Of a stretch of 64,000 bases of DNA, positions 43,995-54,096 are shown in pieces (positions within the stretch are counted from its first letter, which is position 1; the number at the start of each line of letters is the position of its first letter). The stretch spans positions 620,001 through 684,000 of the forward strand of contig CAWINX010000004.1 in the NCBI GenBank assembly GCA_963837585.1. Reading direction: 5' to 3'. Under the pieces are notes generated by a model. The model saw only the letters and a program-made list of their open reading frames with translations. It did not search any database and was not told the origin of the DNA. A program made the position numbers and the translations under genes. This DNA is from CAWINX01 sp963837585 (lineage in GTDB: Bacteria; Actinomycetota; Thermoleophilia; Solirubrobacterales; 70-9).

Positions 43995-45142
43995 GTGAAC
44001 TTCGATCTCTCTGACGAGCAGAGGCTGCTGCGCGACACGGTGCGTGAGTTCGCGCTCGGCAGAGGTCGCGCCCGTCGCGGAGGAGCTGGACCGGACCAAG
44101 TCCTTCCCCTACGAGATCGTCGCGAAGATGGGCGAGCTGGGGTTGATGGGGATTCCGTTTCCGGAGGAGTTCGGGGGTGGCGGGGCGGACACGCTGTCCT
44201 ACGCGCTCGCCGTCGAGGAGCTGGCCCGGATCGACTCCTCGGTCTGCATCACGATGGCCGCCCACACCTCGCTGGGGACGATGCCGATCCACCTCTGGGG
44301 CAGCGAGGAGCAGAAGGCCGAGTGGCTGCCGCAGCTCTGTAGCGGCGAGCGGCTGGCCTCGTTTGGCCTGACCGAGCCGGAGGCCGGCTCCGACGCCGGC
44401 AACGTGCGGACCACGGCCAAGCTGGACGGCGGCGAGTGGGTCGTCAACGGGGCGAAGCAGTTCATCACCAACTCCGGGACCGAGATCTCCGGCTGCGTCT
44501 CGATCACCGCGGTGACCGGCGAGATCCGGCGGGCGCAAGGAGATCTCCAACCTGATCGTCCCCACCGGGACCCCCGGCTATGAGGTCGGCGAGGCCTATC
44601 GCAAGATGGGCTGGAACGCCTCCGACACCCGCCCCCTCTCCTTCGACGATTGCCGGGTGCCGGAGTCCGGCCTGCTGGGACGGCGCGGCGACGGCTTCAA
44701 GAACTTCCTCCACATCCTCGACGGCGGCCGGATCGGCGTCGCGGCGATGGGCGTGGGGCTCGCCCAGGGAGCGCTGGATGAGGCGATCGCCTACGCCAAG
44801 GAGCGCAGGGCCTTCGGCCAGCCGATCTCCAAATTCCAGTCGATCCAGGCGAAGATCGCCGACCTCTCGGCCCAGATCGAGGCCGCCCGCCTGCTCACCT
44901 GGCGCGCCGCCCTGGAGAAGGACGCCGGCCAGTCGTTCACCCTCACCGCCGCGCAGGCGAAGCTGATCACCGGCCGCCTCGCGGTCCGCGCGACCGAGGA
45001 GGCGGTCCAGATCCACGGCGGCTACGGCTACATCGAGGAGTACCCGGTCTGCCGCTTCTACCGCGACGCCAAGATCCTCACGATCGGCGAGGGAACCGAC
45101 GAGGTGCAGCAGATGGTGATCGCCCGCCAGCTCGGCTGCTGA
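43995..45142 (+). CDS. acyl-CoA dehydrogenase, frameshifted
   Basis: FAD enzyme performing alpha,beta-desaturation of acyl-CoA and handing electrons to ETF; about 382 residues. GTG start, VNFDLSDEQRLLRDTVREFA. Extra bases at about 44058 and 44533 split it into three frames: AEVAPVAEELDRTKSFPYEI ... RLASFGLTEPEAGSDAGNVR; then KEISNLIVPTGTPGYEVGEA; GYGYIEEYPVCRFYRDAKIL; and IGEGTDEVQQMVIARQLGC, where the Glu of IGEGT is the usual catalytic base of short-chain/medium-chain enzymes. Supplies electrons to the ETF system encoded at 31-34.6 kb. Confidence 0.93.
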
Positions 45143-45157
45143 GCGGCCGCCCGGGGC

Positions 45158-46016
45158 TCAGGCGGCCAACAAGGTGAAGTGGACGCGGGTGCCGGGCACC
45201 GCTTCCTCCAGCCAGATCCGCCCGCCGTGGGCTTCGACGATGGCGCGGGAGATCGCCAGCCCCAGTCCCGCCCCGTCCTCGCCGCGAGTGGCAGCGTCGC
45301 CGCCCCGGAAGAAGGCCTCGAAGACCTTTTCCGCCTCGTCCGGCCCGACGCCCTCGCCGCTGTCCGCTACCTCGACCTCGACCCCCTCGCCGGTCGGCCG
45401 CGCCCGCACGGTGACGCTGCCGTCTGCCGGCGTGTGGCGGATCGCATTCTGGATCAGGTTGAAAAGCACCCGCTGGACCTTCTCCGCGTTGGCGCGCGCC
45501 GGCACCTCATGGGAGGGGAGCTCGGTCGTGATCGCCACGCCGCGCGCCTGCGCCGGGGCCCTCATCGCCGCCACCGTGTCGTCGATCAGCTCGCGCAGCT
45601 CGACCTGGTGCATGGTCCAGGAGATGTCGCCCGCCTCGATTCGCGAGAGCTCGAAGAGGTCGTCGATCAGAGCGCTGAGCACGCCGACATGGGTTCGGAT
45701 CTCCCCCAGGTAGCGGTCGCGCGTCTCCCCCGTCGCCACCCCGTCGTCGATCGACTCGACCAAGAGCCTCAGGGAGGCCAGCGGGGTGCGCAGATCATGG
45801 GAGACGGCGGCGACGAGCCGGCGCCGCGCCTCGTCGACCTCGCGTCGCGAGCGCTCTTCGACGACCAGCCGCATCGCCAACCCCGCCGCCAGCGCGGCGC
45901 CGGCCAGGGCAAGGGCGACGAGGAGGATCTGGGCGAGTCCCCATCCGGTGCGGGACCATCACCGCGGCGGCGCCGGCGAGGAACGCCGCGACGGCGATTA
46001 CGGCGACGCGCCTCAT
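45158..46016 (-). CDS. two-component sensor histidine kinase, frameshifted
   Basis: Inner-membrane kinase of about 285 residues. Two N-terminal helices (MRRVAVIAVAAFLAGAAAVM and, after a frame change near 45945, ILLVALALAGAALAAGLAMR) leave almost no extracellular loop, so it may sense the membrane or a partner. H box is LVAAVSHDLRTPLASLRLLV, followed by the N box NAEKVQRVLFNLIQNAIRHT, G1 VEVADSGEGVG, F box EKVFEAFFRGG and G2 GAGLGLAISRAIVEAHGG. The start overlaps the response-regulator stop by 4 bases. Partner: the OmpR-type regulator upstream. Confidence 0.9.
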
Positions 46017-46714
46017 GGTTTCAACCTGTAGCCGACGCCCCAAACGGTCTCGATGAAGCGCGGCGCGGACGGGTCGTCGCCGAGCTTGGCCCGCAGCCGG
46101 CGAATGTGGACGGTGACGGTGCTCGCGTCGGTGAAGAACGGGTAGTCCCAGACCGAGTCCATCAGCTGATCGCGCGAGTAGACCCTGCCCGGATGCGCGG
46201 CGAGGAAGGCGAGCAGGTCGAACTCGCGCTGGGTCAGCGAGAGGTCGGCGCCGTCGAGGTCGGCGGTGCGGCCGGCCGGGTCGATCCTCAGCGGGCCGTG
46301 CACGATCGGCTCGGGGTCGGCCTCCAGCGGCGGCGAGGTCCGCCGCAGCACCGCATCGACGCGGGCGACCAGCTCGGCCGGAGAGAACGGCTTGACGACG
46401 TAGTCGTCGGCGCCATGGCGAAGCCCGACGAGCCGATCGGACTCCTCGCCGCGGGCGGTGAGCAGGATCACCGCGGTGCCCTGGGCGGGGCCTTCGCGCA
46501 GCCGCCGCAGAACCTCGATTCCGTCGACCTCCGGAAGCATCACGTCGAGCACGACCAGATCGGGTCGGTGCAGCTCGGCGAGGCGCAGCGCTTCGGAGCC
46601 GTCAGCCGCCTCGTGCGTCGCGTAGCCCGCCCGCTCCATGTAGCGGGCGACCACCTCGACGATCGTCGGCTCGTCGTCGACCACGAGCACCGTGCCGCGT
46701 GACGTCTCACTCAT
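46013..46714 (-). CDS. OmpR/PhoB-type response regulator
   Basis: A 233-residue DNA-binding response regulator. The receiver has VLVVDDEPTIVEVV, phosphoacceptor Asp in DLVVLDVMLPEVDGIEVL, Thr in VILLTARGEESD and Lys in DYVVKPFSPAELVARVD. The winged-helix output domain is LSLTQREFDLLAFLAAHPGR ... VTVHIRRLRAKLGDDP and ends FIETVWGVGYRLKP. I chose the Met giving MSETSRGTVLVVDDE (46714) over an upstream ATG inside the preceding gene. It is translationally coupled to its kinase and sits just after the DipZ gene. Confidence 0.94.
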   Translation of the reverse strand: MSETSRGTVLVVDDEPTIVEVVARYMERAGYATHEAADGSEALRLAELHRPDLVVLDVMLPEVDGIEVLRRLREGPAQGTAVILLTARGEESDRLVGLRHGADDYVVKPFSPAELVARVDAVLRRTSPPLEADPEPIVHGPLRIDPAGRTADLDGADLSLTQREFDLLAFLAAHPGRVYSRDQLMDSVWDYPFFTDASTVTVHIRRLRAKLGDDPSAPRFIETVWGVGYRLKP

Positions 46715-46730
46715 CCTCTCGATTGTCGCG

Positions 46731-48479
46731 CTAGCCGAAGGTGAAGGCATAGCCCGTCACCCCCTTTTCGGGAACCAGGCGCAGGACGTGGTGCTCGACC
46801 CGCGGCAGGTCGACGAGGTCGTAGAGGCGCTGCGAGTCGACCGTGACGACGCCGCCGTGGACGTCGCTTCCGGCAAGGCTCGCGGGAATCGGCTTGCCGT
46901 CAAGCAGCACCCGCATCGTGCGGCTGTGGCCGGGGGAACCCAGCACCAGATAGACGCGGCGGGCGCCGAAGTTGATCTCCAACGAGCCGCCCTCGGCCGT
47001 CGCCGACTCCTGGGTCAGCCGCCAGCTTCCCCGGTAGGCGAGCTGGTCGCGAGGCGGGGACGGCGGATCGCCGAAGTCGTGCAGACCCGGCGAAAGGATC
47101 GGATTGACGAAGCGCGCGGCGCGGGCGGTGCCGAGATAACTCTCCGGCGTCGTCACCGTGGTCGAGGGAGCGATGCCGTGGGCGCCCGCCATCTTGCCAG
47201 GGACCCGGTGCCCGGCCTCGGCGAGCAGCTCGCGGATCACCCGCTCTTTCTCGCCGTAGGAGCCCTCGCCGAAGTGCACGAATCGGACCTTCCCCTCGGC
47301 GTCGATGAAGTACTCGGCCGGCCAGTACTGGTTGCCGTAGGCGTTCCAGGTCGAGAGATTGTTGTCCTGGGCGACCGGATAGTGGATGCCGTTGCGGGCG
47401 ATCGCTTCGCCGACGTTGCCGGCGTCTTTCTCGAACGGGAATTCGGGCGCGTGGACGCCGACGATCGTCAGCCCGTCCTTGCGGTAGCGCCGGTCCCATG
47501 CGGTCAGGTAGGGCAGGGTGCGCAGGCAGTTGATGCAGCTGTAGGTCCAGAAGTCGACGATCACCACTCGGCCGCGCAGCGAGCGCAGCGTCAGCGGGCG
47601 ATCGCCCGGCGTGTTGAACCATTGCTGGTTGTCGACGAACTCCGGCGCGGTGCCGAGGACCGGCAGGTCGGCGTGGGGACCGGACGGCGCCGGCGCGGCG
47701 GCCGCCGCCTTGGCGCCGATCCCATGCGCCGAGTTGCCGCGGACGTCCTGCAGGGCGCTGCGCGCCGCGGCGGTGTCCTCCAGGCTCTGCGTCGGGTTGA
47801 CCAGGAAGCTGGGCAGGTCGCCGGCGATCGAGTTCTGGAAGCGCACGTCGTAGTTGCCGAGCATCCCCAGGGCGACGACGACCATCACCGCCCCCATCGC
47901 GATCTGCAACCCGCCGCCGCGCCTGGCGAGGGGGGCGACGAGGCGGCGGCCTCCGAGCATCAGGACGTAGAGGACGACGGCCGAGCCGATCCCGTAGCTG
48001 AGCGCGACGGCCAGCCGCCCCGCGGTGAAGGACTGCGAGGCGGAGACGGTGATCACCCCGGCGAGGATCGGCCCCGCGCAGGGCGCGTAGACGAGCCCGA
48101 GGCTGGCCCCGACCGCGGTGCCCGACCAGAAGCCGTCGCCGCCGCCGCCCGCGACGCCCGCCCGCCCGGCGAAGCCGCTGAGCCAGGCTTCGACCCGAGC
48201 AGCGAGGGGCGGGATCATCAGCGTCACCCCGAAGGCGAGGAGAACGCCGATCGCCAGCTTGCGGAGCAGGTCGTTGGGCAGTCCCAGCGCCGAGATCACG
48301 TAGACCAGGGCGACCGTCGCGAAGGTGAAGGAGATCGCCAGGCCGACCACGATCCCGAGCGGTCGGCGCCGGCCCCCCGTCGCGCCCGCCGAGAGAGCGA
48401 TCGGCAGCACCGGCAGCACGCACGGCGAGAGCGCCGTGCCGGCGCCGGCGACGAAACCGAAGAGCATCAACAGGGCCAT
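46731..48479 (-). CDS. DipZ-like thiol-disulfide transporter: CcdA/DsbD membrane domain + thioredoxin domain + C-terminal carbohydrate-binding-like domain
   Basis: A 582-residue fusion. Residues 1-215 form a CcdA-type membrane unit with its two Cys-Pro/Ala sites (FGFVAGAGTALSPCVLPVLP and SLGLVYAPCAGPILAGVITV). A linker leads to an extracytoplasmic TlpA-like thioredoxin domain, VVIVDFWTYSCINCLRTLPY (active CINC), FPFEKDAGNVGEAIARNGIH and YWPAEYFIDAEGKVRFVHFG. The last 150 residues resemble the DipZ C-terminal jelly roll. The arrangement matches mycobacterial DipZ (Rv2874). Role: carrying electrons across the membrane to extracytoplasmic disulfides. Frame intact. Confidence 0.9.
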   Translation of the reverse strand: MALLMLFGFVAGAGTALSPCVLPVLPIALSAGATGGRRRPLGIVVGLAISFTFATVALVYVISALGLPNDLLRKLAIGVLLAFGVTLMIPPLAARVEAWLSGFAGRAGVAGGGGDGFWSGTAVGASLGLVYAPCAGPILAGVITVSASQSFTAGRLAVALSYGIGSAVVLYVLMLGGRRLVAPLARRGGGLQIAMGAVMVVVALGMLGNYDVRFQNSIAGDLPSFLVNPTQSLEDTAAARSALQDVRGNSAHGIGAKAAAAAPAPSGPHADLPVLGTAPEFVDNQQWFNTPGDRPLTLRSLRGRVVIVDFWTYSCINCLRTLPYLTAWDRRYRKDGLTIVGVHAPEFPFEKDAGNVGEAIARNGIHYPVAQDNNLSTWNAYGNQYWPAEYFIDAEGKVRFVHFGEGSYGEKERVIRELLAEAGHRVPGKMAGAHGIAPSTTVTTPESYLGTARAARFVNPILSPGLHDFGDPPSPPRDQLAYRGSWRLTQESATAEGGSLEINFGARRVYLVLGSPGHSRTMRVLLDGKPIPASLAGSDVHGGVVTVDSQRLYDLVDLPRVEHHVLRLVPEKGVTGYAFTFG

Positions 48480-48521
48480 GCACTCAACCTTGCCAGCTCG
48501 GGATTACGCGGAGATAACGGC

Positions 48522-48790
48522 TCAGCCGCCCATATGGTCGCCGCTGGTGGTGGTTCTTCATCGAGTCGTCGTGCTTCATCGAGTCGCCGCTGCGTCGTCG
48601 TCCTTCATCGAGCCGCCGCTGTCGTCCTTCATCGCGCCGCTCGCTCTCGTCGCTTCGTCGCGCCGGCGTTCTGCGACTGCTGAGTCGTCGTGTCGGCGCT
48701 GGAGCTGCTGCCGCAGCCGGCGACGGCCAGGCCACCCGCCACCGCGAGGACTGCGATCGACGGCACGGCCACGGTCTTTCTCAAGGTCAT
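48522..48790 (-). CDS. small lipoprotein with repeated MKDD/MKHD motifs, frameshifted
   Basis: Starts MTLRKTVAVPSIAVLAVAGG and has a clear lipobox (LAVAGCGSSSS), so the mature form begins at Cys24 as a lipoprotein. After GATK the frame must change to read SGAMKDDSGGSMKDDDAA, then again for SMKHDDSMKNHH and SGDHMGG with a stop at 48524-48522. The mature chain is about 65 residues of Asp, His, Met and Ser, which looks like a metal-binding (for example Cu or Ni) tail. Lies directly upstream of dipZ on the same strand, which suggests envelope redox or metal homeostasis. Two frame changes make the exact end uncertain. Confidence 0.6.
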
Positions 48791-48858
48791 CTTCAACTCC
48801 CTTCGTAGAGGTCCAGACGACCGCCACGCTAGGGAGAAAATGTGACGAAGAAAGAAAC

Positions 48859-49250
48859 TCAGCCGGGGGGCTGCGAGGTGACCGAGCCCTCGGGACGCCC
48901 GGCAACCTCGGCGGCACGACCGACCTTCTCGCCGATCCCGAAATGGGCGCAGATCGTCAACTCGTGCTCGCGCAGCAGCGGCCGGGTCGGATCGACAACC
49001 GGGGCACTGCGGATCTTCTCCTTCTCATGGGCGACCCAGACGCGACCGCCGCCCGCGGCGCAGTCGCGCAGCGGGATGGCGACAAGCGGCCCGCGGCGCC
49101 CGAGCCTGGCGATAAGCCAGGTGGGGGCGTCTCGGCATCGACGAAGACGCCGTACACCCGGCCGACCCGGCCGCCGCCGATTTCGTCCACCTCCCAGTCT
49201 CTCCAGGCCCGCGCCTCCGCGAGCGTCGGCATCGAAGCTCCCTCAGGCAT
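48859..49250 (-). CDS. PRC-barrel domain protein, frameshifted
   Basis: About 130 residues. MPTLAEARAWRDWEVDEIGG with GRVGRVYGVFVDAETP forms the first PRC-barrel half; after a frame change near 49130 it continues TWLIARLGRRGPLVAIPLRD and WVAHEKEKIRSAPVVDPTRP, ending SVTSQPPG. PRC barrels occur in RimM and photosynthetic reaction-centre H subunits and in stress proteins; a role here is unknown. Its start region overlaps the end of meaB by 8 bases, though the ATG at 49232 is an alternative start outside the overlap. Confidence 0.7.
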
Positions 49251-50205
49251 CGGTCTGCCTCTCGAGCAATTCCCCCGCGGCGCTGGCGGGGTCCAGCTCC
49301 CGCCTCACCACCCGCTCCAGCAGCTCGGCGATCGCGGGGTCGTCGGACACCGTCGCCTCGAGCCGGCGGCGCATCCGCGACGTCGCGATCCCGAGCACCT
49401 CGCTGCGCAGGTTGCGGGCGCGCCGCTCCTCCAGCGTCCCGGCCGCCTCGATGTGGGCGCGGTGCTCGTCGATCTTCTCGGCCAGCTCGGCGACCCCCTC
49501 CCCACGCGCCGCCTCGGTTCGCAGGATCGGCACCCGCCAGCCGTCGGCGCCCTCCGAGAGCGCCAGCACGCCGCGCACCTCGCGCACCATCGTGTCGGTC
49601 ATCGGGTGGTCGGCCTTGTTGACGACGATCACGTCGGGGATCTCCATCACCCCCGCCTTCAGCGCCTGGATCGAATCGCCGGAGCCGGGCATCAGGGCGA
49701 GGACGATCGTGTCGGCGTGGTCGACGATGTCGATCTCGGCCTGCCCGACCCCGACCGTCTCGATCAGCACGTCGTCTTTGCCGGCGGCGTCCATCGCCAG
49801 CGCCACCTGCAACGCCGCCTCCGAGAGCCCGCCCAGCGCCCCCCGCGAGGCCATCGAGCGGATGAAGACGCCGGAGTCGAGGAAGTGGTCGGAGAGTCGG
49901 ATCCGGTCGCCCAGCAGGGCGCCCTGGGTGAACGGGCTGGAGGGATCGATCGAGAGCACCGCCACCTGGCGATCCTCCTTGCGCAGCTCGGCGGTGAGGG
50001 CGCCGATCAACGTGCTCTTCCCCACGCCGGGGGGGCCGGTGAAGCCGACGATGCGCGCCTTGCCGGTGCGCGGGTAGACCTCGCGGACCAGCTCCCAGCC
50101 GGCCGGGTCGTCGGACTCGATCAGGGTGATCGCCCGCGCCAGCGCCCGCTTGTCGCCGGCGACGAGGCGCTCGGCCAGCGAGGCGGTTTTCGCGGCGTCG
50201 GCCAT
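49243..50205 (-). CDS. meaB: MeaB/ArgK-type P-loop GTPase, mutase chaperone
   Basis: A 320-residue G3E-family GTPase that protects and reloads adenosylcobalamin mutases. Walker A is VGFTGPPGVGKSTLIGALTA, then VLSIDPSSPFTQGALLGDRI, IRSMASRGALGGLSEAA, IETVGVGQAEIDIVDHADT and NKADHPMTD (guanine specificity). The MeaB C-terminal dimerisation region follows. It lies 12.5 kb from the two-part acyl-CoA mutase and is its likely partner. Divergent from the acyltransferase gene with only 17 bases between starts. Frame intact. Confidence 0.93.
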   Translation of the reverse strand: MADAAKTASLAERLVAGDKRALARAITLIESDDPAGWELVREVYPRTGKARIVGFTGPPGVGKSTLIGALTAELRKEDRQVAVLSIDPSSPFTQGALLGDRIRLSDHFLDSGVFIRSMASRGALGGLSEAALQVALAMDAAGKDDVLIETVGVGQAEIDIVDHADTIVLALMPGSGDSIQALKAGVMEIPDVIVVNKADHPMTDTMVREVRGVLALSEGADGWRVPILRTEAARGEGVAELAEKIDEHRAHIEAAGTLEERRARNLRSEVLGIATSRMRRRLEATVSDDPAIAELLERVVRRELDPASAAGELLERQTDA

Positions 50206-50222
50206 GGAGCGCTCAGTCTAGA

Positions 50223-50887
50223 GTGGCGCCCCGCATGCGCCTGCTCCGATTCGCCGCCCGCAACGGGATGCTGAACCACCGCTACGGGCGGCTGCTCTGG
50301 CGCTACCTCTGGCGCCGCGCCCTGACCGGGGCCGGACGGCGCTGGCGCACCGACGGCTTGCTCTTCCTCGGCCGCGGGCTTGGATTGGAGGTCGGCCGCA
50401 AGGGGGAGATCCGCTTCGGCCGCTTCGTCTGGATCGGCGACGGCTCGAAGATCCGCTGCCACGAGGGCGTGGTCGAGATCGGGCCGAAGACCGTGATCGG
50501 GCAGGAGTGCACGATCTCCGCCTACCAGCGGGTGAAGATCGGCCAACAGTGCGTGATCGCCGACCGGGCGATGTTCATCGACTTCGACCACGGGGTCGTC
50601 GAAGTCGAGAGGCCGATCCGCGTCCAGGGGATCTACAAGCGCGACGTCGAGGTCGGCTCCAACGTCTGGATCGGCTACGGCGCCTGCATCCTGCGCGGCG
50701 TGCGAGTCGGCGACAACGCTATCGTCGGGACCAACGCGGTCGTGACCAAGGATGTCCCGGCCAACGCCGTGGTCGGCGGGGCCCCGGCGCGGATCATCCG
50801 CATGCGCGAGGCCCCCGAGTCGCTGCGCTGGCCGGACCCGGTCGAGCCCGACCCGGCCGCCCACACGACGATGCAACCGAGCGAGGA

Positions 50888-50891
<4 letters not shown>
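50223..50891 (+). CDS. left-handed beta-helix acyltransferase (maltose O-acetyltransferase/WbbJ-like)
   Basis: Soluble transferase of 222 residues. A basic N-terminal segment (GRLLWRYLWRRALTGAGRRW) may contact the membrane. Hexapeptide repeats run from about residue 60 (GLEVGRKGEIRFGRFVWIGD) through VIGQECTISAYQRVKIGQQC to WIGYGACILRGVRVGDNAIV and end NAVVGGAPARIIRM, the usual acetyl-CoA-dependent O-acetyltransferase tail. A His in FIDFDHGVVE may be catalytic. Start GTG 50223 or ATG 50235. The stop overlaps the ABC ATPase start (ATGA), so it is part of the ABC operon and may modify the exported product. Confidence 0.85.
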
Positions 50892-51879
<988 letters not shown>

Positions 51880-51883
<4 letters not shown>

Positions 51884-52653
51884 AGGCCTTCGAGGACTCC
51901 TGGTTCATGACCGGCCGCCACGTCCGGGCGCTGCTGCGCCAGCCGTGGTGGATCGCGGTGACCCTGGTGCAGCCGATCATCTGGCTGCTGCTCTTCGGCG
52001 CGCTGTTCAAGAACGTGGTCGAGATCCCCGGCTTCGCCAGCAGCTCCTACATCCAGCTGCTCACCCCCGGAGTGATCGTGATGACCGCCTTCTTCTCCGC
52101 CGGCTGGGGTGGGATGGCGATGATCGACGACCTCGAGCGCGGCGTCGTCGACCGCTTCCTGATCTCGCCGGTGACCCGTCCCGCGCTGATCTTCGGCCGC
52201 ATCCTCCAGAACTCGCTGGGGATCGTCGTCCAGGCGGTGATCATCGTCGTCCTGTCGCTGATCCTCGGCGCCGACTTCCCCAACGGCCTCTGGGGAATAG
52301 CGATCCTGATCGGCATCGCGGTCCTGGTCGGGGCCGGGTTCGGCGCCCTCTCCAACGGGACCGCCCTGCTGGTCCGGCGAGAGGAGTCGTTGATCGGGCT
52401 GATGCAGTTCCTGCTGCTGCCGCTGACCTTCCTCTCCGGCGCCTTCATGCAGCTCAGCCTGGCGCCGCAATGGATCCAGACGATCGCCAAGTTCAACCCG
52501 GTCAACTGGGCCGTCGAGGCGGGGCGCTCGGCGGCGATGCAGACGGCCGACTGGAGCCTGATCCTCTCCCGCACGGCGCTGCTGATCGGCTTCGTCGCGG
52601 TCTGCGTCCTCTTCGCGACCCGCGCCTTCCGCACCTACCAGCGCTCGGTGTAG
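51880..52653 (+). CDS. ABC-2 type permease (DrrB-like)
   Basis: A 257-residue membrane protein with six helices, from PWWIAVTLVQPIIWLLLFGA to LILSRTALLIGFVAVCVLFA, and the ABC-2 signature FLISPVTRPALIFGRILQNS and LLVRREESLIGLMQFLLLPL. It pairs with the preceding ATPase to export a lipid, glycan or drug. Its ATG overlaps the ATPase stop by 4 bases. It converges with the amidase gene, six bases apart. Confidence 0.92.
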
Positions 52654-52659
52654 GAACGC

Positions 52660-54096
52660 CTACCGAGGCCGGTGGGGCGGCACGTGCTCGTGCCAGCGTT
52701 CCTGGGCCTCCAGCTGGGCGGCAAGCGCGAGTAGCCGCGGCTCGCTGTTGGCGGGCCCCAGCAGCTGCGCGCCCACCGGCAGGTCGCCGGCGACGCGACC
52801 GGCGGGGACGTTGACCCCGGGCCAGCCGAGCACGTTCCAGGGCCAGGCGTAGGGACAGGCGGCGACGATCCTCTGGTCGGTCTGCCAATTGGTGAAGCCC
52901 TCGCAGGCCCCAATCGACAGCGGCGGCTGCGCGGTGGTCGGCGACAGGACGACATCGAAGCGTCGGAAGATGCGCCCGATGCGACGGCGCAGAATCCCCT
53001 CGTAGGCGCGCGCGGGCCTGTGCAGGGGAGAGAGCAGGTGGCCGACCAGCGCGTTGTGGCGGGTGCGCGGGTCGAGCTGCGAACGATCCGGCGCCCCTTG
53101 CACCCAAGCCTTGAGGGCGGGCATCGAGCGGGGCATGAAGCTGGCGCCCATGTCGAGGCCGTAGACGGGGTCGGCGTGGTCCACCGAGTGCCCCATCCCC
53201 TCGAGCACGCCGGCGAGCCGCTCCACCGCGGCGCGGACCTCGGGGTCCAGCTTCGCGGGGGCGCCGCTGTAGGGGATGCGGAAGGAGAGCGCGATTCGCA
53301 GCTTGCCCGGATCGCGGCCGGCGGCCGCGGCAAATGACTCTGACGGAGCGGGCGGGCGATGCAGGTCCCCGGACACGTTGCCGCTGAGGACGTCCAGCAA
53401 CAGCGCCGAGTCCTCGACCGTCCGGGTCAGCGGCCCGATAACGGTCAACCCGTTGAATGCCTCCGGATCGGGCCAGGTGGAGATGCGGCCGCGCTGCGGC
53501 TTGACCCCGACCAGATGGGTCCAGGCCGCGGGGATTCGAATCGAGCCGGCGCCGTCGGAGCCGATCGCACCGGGGACGAGGCCGGCCGCCACCGCGGCCG
53601 CCGGTCCCGCCCGAGGACCCCGCCGGGGAATGATCGAGGCTCCAGGGGTTGCGGGTCTGCCCAAAGGCGGGCCCCTCGGTGAACGGCCACTGCCCGATCT
53701 CCGGCGTGTTCGTCTTGCCGACGATCACCGCTCCCGCGGCCTTCAGGCGTCGCACCACCTCGCTGTCGGCGTCCGCCGCGGGAAAGGAGCCAGGGCAGCC
53801 GAACGCGGTGGGCTCGCCGGTCAGGTCGACGTCGTCCTTGATCGCAACCGGCACGCCCAGCAGAGGCAGGCGCTCGCCGGCGGCGAGGCGACGATCCGCC
53901 TCTCGGCCTCGGCGACAGCGGCCTCGGCGCGGACGATTCGAAACGCGTTCAGCGTGCCCTGGGTAGCTTCGATGCGCTCGAGGCAGAGGTTGACGAGCTC
54001 GACCGAGGAAGCCTCTCCCGTGGCGAGCAGCTCGGCCTGCCGGCTCAAGCCCGCGAAGGCGAGCTCCTCCTCGGCGTTTGCGGGTGCCTCAGGCAC
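52660..54096 (-). CDS. amidase (amidase-signature family), frameshifted
   Basis: Amide hydrolase of about 478 residues with the Ser-cis-Ser-Lys triad. The Lys is in GVPVAIKDDVDLTGEPTAFG, the cis-Ser region in NPWSLDHSPAGSSGG and the nucleophile in GAIGSDGAGSIRIPAAWTHL. Frame changes near 53875 and 53610 separate these. The C-terminus reads WNVLGWPGVNVPAGRVAGDL, PVGAQLLGP. The GTG start at 54096 overlaps the glycosyltransferase stop. Physiological substrate unknown; related proteins include indoleacetamide and aryl-acylamide hydrolases. Confidence 0.88.

Noticed and set aside
43857..44099. An 80-residue minus-strand protein covering element D1
   Set aside because: It is antisense to the acyl-CoA dehydrogenase start and simply translates the palindrome; similarity to a frame near 62400 reflects the shared DNA element, not a protein family.
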